Assembly (NCBI GenBank): GCA_027574665.1
Contig: CM050648.1
Location: 137,702,175-137,766,174, forward strand
DNA from: Rhynochetos jubatus
Lineage: Eukaryota; Chordata; Aves; Eurypygiformes; Rhynochetidae
Direction of reading: 5' to 3'
Length of the DNA: 64,000 nt
The notes under the pieces are model-generated. The model saw only the letters and a program-made list of their open reading frames with translations, was not told the origin of the DNA and ran no database searches. The translations under genes and the position numbers were made by a program. Positions 60,191 through 64,000 of the stretch are shown here, piece after piece (within the stretch, counting starts at the first letter, position 1; each line of letters begins with the position of its first letter).

Positions 60191-63109
60191 AGGTCCATCA
60201 CAGCAGATGACTGCATGCATTTCTCTCTGACACTGCTGCATTTGCTCTCTGATCAGTAGCTGTGCCTGGTCCTCGTCTCCCACTGAGGCTGGCTGGAGTA
60301 ATTCCAGGCAGATTTAATGTAAAGCTTCTGCCTCTAATGACACCATCCCGAGTATTTTCCAGCCATTTGGCCAAATGGCCTGTAATGTGTGAATTTTCCC
60401 CCTCCCTCTTTTTCTCTCCTTATGCAGCCCTAACAGCAGGGCATCCAAGCACCAAGTTGTCTTACCCTCACAAGAGGCTTGTGAGAGGTGGGTAAATGCT
60501 TTCCTCCTCATTCTGCAGCTGGAGAAGTGGGAGAGTGAGAGCAAGAGTTTGATACTTAAATATCTCTGTGACCTTGCATAGGTTACAAAGGATGCCCTGC
60601 TTGTATCTGCCACTCTCTGATTTATCCCTGGAAAGGGGGTGTGCTGTGTTCGCTTACTGACATTTGGCGCTGCGTTGGGTTGTGGGCAGGGGAATGTGGC
60701 ATCTAGGATTTCTAGAGGATCCTCTTGTTGATATCCTTGAATACCAGATGTATTTATTAAGTTGTAAATTCCTGCTCTATTTACTTTCTGTATGTGTGCA
60801 GAAAATCGCAGTTCTTCCAAAGATGGAATCAAAACCATGTAGTGATTCAATACATTGTGGTTCTTTTTCAGAGCAAGGATCAGATAAATAAATACAATCA
60901 AAATAAAAAAGGCAGCAGCATGCTGAGGGACAAGCATTTCTTAGCAAAGGGGAAAACCTTCAAACTAGAGGGCCAAAGGAGAACATATCAATGGGGAGCA
61001 CTGCACTGTGCTGTTAGGTGTTGCGCGGGTGCCATTACACTCTCTGCTGGAGATGTACAGCTTAATGGTGTTGCAGCAAGATGAGTTGGCCTGTGGTAGC
61101 TGAGCCCTGGGCCCAGCAGGGCTGGGCTCACAGTCTGTCCAAGGCAGCCTGTAACCCCCTCATGAATGGACACAAGACGTGTTGTTTCATTTATTTGTCA
61201 GCCACTTCATCCTCTCCTCAGAGGTCTTCATTGTTTCTCTCCCAGTCTGGCAATATTATAATCCTCTGAAATAAAAATCAAGCCACTAATCATTCATGCA
61301 ATTTTTATGAACACACCACCTTGTTTAAATATCCCGTTATATGGTGTTTGCTAATCAGGCTTGCATCCTTTGGTGCTTTCTCCTTAATTTCTAACCATGA
61401 GTATGTTTGCTGCAAAGTAGCAAAAGAGACATTTCAGGGCTGCTTAGTTCCATGTCAGCATGGCAATAGCATGCATATGAAATGCATTTAGCCTCTGGCT
61501 TGGTGACACAAAACAAGCCTGAGATGCAAAATAAGGTGAGGCACTGATGGATGAAATATCAGACTTTTCCCTGTGCAAATTCTACTCTTCATTGGTAGTT
61601 GTGGATAGTAAATTATCTTTCATATCTCAAGACCTCAGAGCCTGTAATATTCCTTTCTTTTTGGTTACTTTTGCAATTCTGTCCAGTTAAACTTTATACA
61701 CATAAATGCTTAGTTTACGATTCAAGCCTGTTTTGCATAAGGCTTAATTAAATAAGGTTACAAATGATAATTGTAAAATGAAGCTGAATGCTTTATTTCA
61801 TTAATTTTCTATCGAGATTCAATGATTTAAGAGAGCGTAAAATTGCACACTCGAAGAAGGGGTCTTTTTTACGATACTAAATAAAACCTTAGAAACCCAC
61901 TGGTGTTGGAGAATGGCCTGAGTTACTTTTGGCAGGGCTAATTCACACTAGAATTCTTTCTCCTTTGGTTGCAGATCTTCCCATGAAATCCCTCACCCCT
62001 CCTTGCTGGGGCAACCCTTTCTAGGTCCCTCAATGGCCCAGTCTACCAAGCAGCTCACATCATGCTTATTTCCCAGCAACAGGAAAAAATGTATTGACAG
62101 CTGCTGTTTTTTTAAACCAATGCAGTGTTGACTTTAAATAAAAGACTAAAGATTAAAGTTCAGGAAGTGGGACATAAATTCCCTTTTCCTCAAACCCCAC
62201 CTCTCACCGGATTTCACTAGCCAGGAGGCCAGAGGTGAGCTTGCCTGCGTGTGACAGGCAGGAAGAGGACAGATCCTCACTGCCTCAGTCACAAGGACAG
62301 GCATGTTTCAGGAAGGAATGAAGTATGGACTGGACTAGAAATCAAGTGAGAAAGTATCACTCTTGCCTGGTGACCAGGGACTGAGGAAAGCGAGGAGACC
62401 CTTGCAATCTAGACATGGTCTCCAAATTTGCTTTTGAATTTTCCCATCCAATGGTCATGGCTGAATATATAAAATGACTCCTGTGAGGTGGGAATTCAGC
62501 TCACTTGTCAGAATTTGCAAGTTGGATGGATGGATGATTTGGAGGAGTCAGTAGCCACTCCTGTGAGCTGTGATGTTGCTAACCATCCACCAAGCAGTGT
62601 ACATCTATGGGGACATTGCTATGTTGGTAGAAGTGTTTGGAAATGCAGTTATTACAAACAGATTCCCTACAGAGAAATCAGATGGTGTGTAGGCAAGACC
62701 TCATTTAATGTATGTGTTAAGACATTTCTCCCTACAGTGCTTCTTGTCTAACCAGTTCCAGCTAAGGCATTTCTAGGACACTCTTAACCGCAGTATTGAA
62801 ATGTTAGTACTAACAGAGAATGCAATAGAAATCCAAGATTATTTGTTCTTTTCTCAGCATGCAGAAAGTGTTTCATTTATTTCTATTTCAAGGTACCCGT
62901 GTATCCTGTTCCTGGTTATAAACCCACGTTTTCCAGTCACTTGCATTTTATTTTTAAAGTTACATGTGGAAAGTAACTCCACAGGCAGCTGTTCTATATT
63001 TTGGCTATAGGCAGGGTTTAAGGCAAAAATGTTAGCTATAAGATGACCTCTGTATCAGATGTCCAAGCTGGCAGAAGTGGACACAAATTAAAAATGTGCT
63101 GTATTTGGG

Positions 63110-63310
63110 CCCCAATTCACTAGAGCGCTTAGGCACCTGTTTAAGCAGGCAAGTAATTCTGGTTTGTATCCAGCAAAACACTCCAATTTTGGCTTATGTC
63201 CCATTGACTTGGATTTTTTTTTTGCTCCAGGGCTTCAGATGGTGTAAATTGCTTTAGCAGTGGTTCATTGGAGCTACGCTGACTTTCACCAGATGAAGAT
63301 CCTGCTGAAA
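63110..63310. repeat. Possible ancient amniote palindromic repeat remnant
   Basis: GGGCCCCAATTCACTAGAGC and TGTCCCATTGACTTGGA are followed by TTCATTGGAGCTACGCTGAC and TTTCACCAGATGAAGATCCTG. These resemble the phrases cccattgacttcaatgg and ggagctacgctgatttacaccagctgaggatc of an old amniote element. Borders are approximate. Confidence 0.4.
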
Positions 63311-63508
63311 ATGTTTTACTTATCAGTGGTATTTGGGAGAAAGGAATGAATAATTCTGTTGTTGTACAATGATACCTTGAGAGCAAATTAGAAAATAGAA
63401 ACTTCCTCCCAGGCTGCTCCTGTGTGTAGCATCTCATGGCTTCATGCAGAATTTGACTTGCAGAGATCGGTTTGTGGAATACCTAGAGTAAGACATGAGT
63501 CTTGACAG

Positions 63509-63830
63509 TGTAGGTAGTCAGAGAGATTTATTATCAGACCTGCAGGGGACCTGCCTGATGATGGGGTGTGGTTGGCATGGCAGTAACCTTACGACAGCTT
63601 ACGTCGGAACCCGTTATTTCACTCATTGTTTCCCTTCCCAAGGCTCTCCCCACCAGCTGGTGGGGAGGCAGCAGGACCATGGTGGCTAAAGGAGGGGACT
63701 CTTTCAGAGCAACCCACACAGGGACTCTGGGTGACACACGCTTCCTCAGTGGCCTGGTTTTACCTTAGTTTTTTATGTCTTTTGACTATTGTGTTCAGCT
63801 GGAGACAGGTTATTCCTGGGCATATTCCCA
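63509..63830 (-). mobile_element. Possible endogenous retrovirus LTR, minus strand, end uncertain
   Basis: Read on the minus strand, the block ends with AATAAATCTCTCTGACTACC and TACA, a typical polyadenylation signal close to a CA end. Upstream lie a TATA-like CATAAAAAACTAAGG and GC-richer sequence. On the plus strand it begins TGTAGGTAGTCAGAGAG. I cannot fix the other end or a target duplication, and no coding region is attached. Treat it as a fossil candidate only. Confidence 0.3.
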
Positions 63831-64000
63831 TAGATCCCAGATGAGAGGGACGGGCAGCTGTCACACTACGTCTCGCTGTGGGATAGGCAATAGAGGGATG
63901 CTCATACAGCAGATAGATACAAGGAACATTTCTGCCTTCTATCCATTGCATCAACACTTTTTCAGTAGCATAATTCACTCGTACTTTTATATTAATACAT

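Larger units (their letters stand above)
59856..64000. other. Intergenic sequence downstream of KIF26A
   Basis: There is no supportable coding exon on either strand. The longest frame (60314-60937, minus, 207 codons) has no family similarity I recognise. The stretch holds possible old SINE and palindromic-repeat debris and a possible LTR at the right edge, listed separately. From 60.6 to 63.1 kb I see nothing nameable. Confidence 0.65.

Noticed and set aside
60314-60937. 207-codon open frame on the minus strand downstream of KIF26A
   Set aside because: Longest non-KIF26A frame in the intergenic part, but I recognise no domain. It overlaps old-repeat-like sequence and lacks splice or promoter context.
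59856-64000. Search for a neighbouring gene (for example SMYD3, expected beside KIF26B)
   Set aside because: No SMYD3-like or other recognisable exon on either strand. This agrees with the KIF26A assignment but does not prove it.

Overview
The window is vertebrate nuclear DNA and almost certainly from a bird. It has long AT-rich introns with GT-AG borders, 5'-truncated CR1 LINE copies of the avian type, and a ~1.1 kb endogenous-retrovirus LTR of a kind I associate with modern birds. I saw no bacterial features and no CRISPR array or operon.

One gene explains the coding content: the 3' part of KIF26A, a kinesin-11 family member, on the + strand. Twelve exons can be placed (8856-9022, 29454-29637, 42804-43013, 44985-45078, 45556-45818, 46078-46261, 46561-46720, 48453-48615, 49160-52544, 56810-57000, 57850-58000, 58390-58565). 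All junctions are GT-AG and phase-consistent, and they give one open frame of 1,775 residues ending in TGA. If the gene has the 15-exon layout I recall for human KIF26 genes, these are exons 4-15, and the first exons lie upstream. The exons encode the end of the N-terminal region, the whole degenerate motor domain, the long Ser/Pro-rich region (mostly one 3.4 kb exon) and the C-terminal coiled coil. I call KIF26A rather than its paralogue KIF26B from the end of the motor (HISDSPA, then [16 protein letters not shown]), the linker ([18 protein letters not shown]) and the C-terminal tail (VTCFDI...REVEV).

Layout: 1-8855 is intron with a small CR1 piece. 9023-29453 is a 20 kb intron with two larger CR1 copies in the same orientation (~9991-10921 and ~14741-15655) and an old CR1/L3-like piece near 23.1-23.5 kb. 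29638-42803 is a 13 kb intron with a short CR1 fragment and several hairpins. 42804-52544 is the dense motor and Ser-rich exon block. 52545-56809 is an intron holding the LTR. 56810-58565 holds the last three coding exons. The 3' UTR follows, with a good AATAAA at 59831. From about 59.86 kb to the end is intergenic, with old repeat debris and a possible second LTR at the right edge.

I found no previously undescribed system. The points most worth a second look are the non-canonical nucleotide-binding motifs of the motor, candidate degron and SH3-ligand motifs in the Ser-rich region, an in-frame read-through after the giant exon, perfect palindromes in introns, and paired same-orientation CR1 copies.
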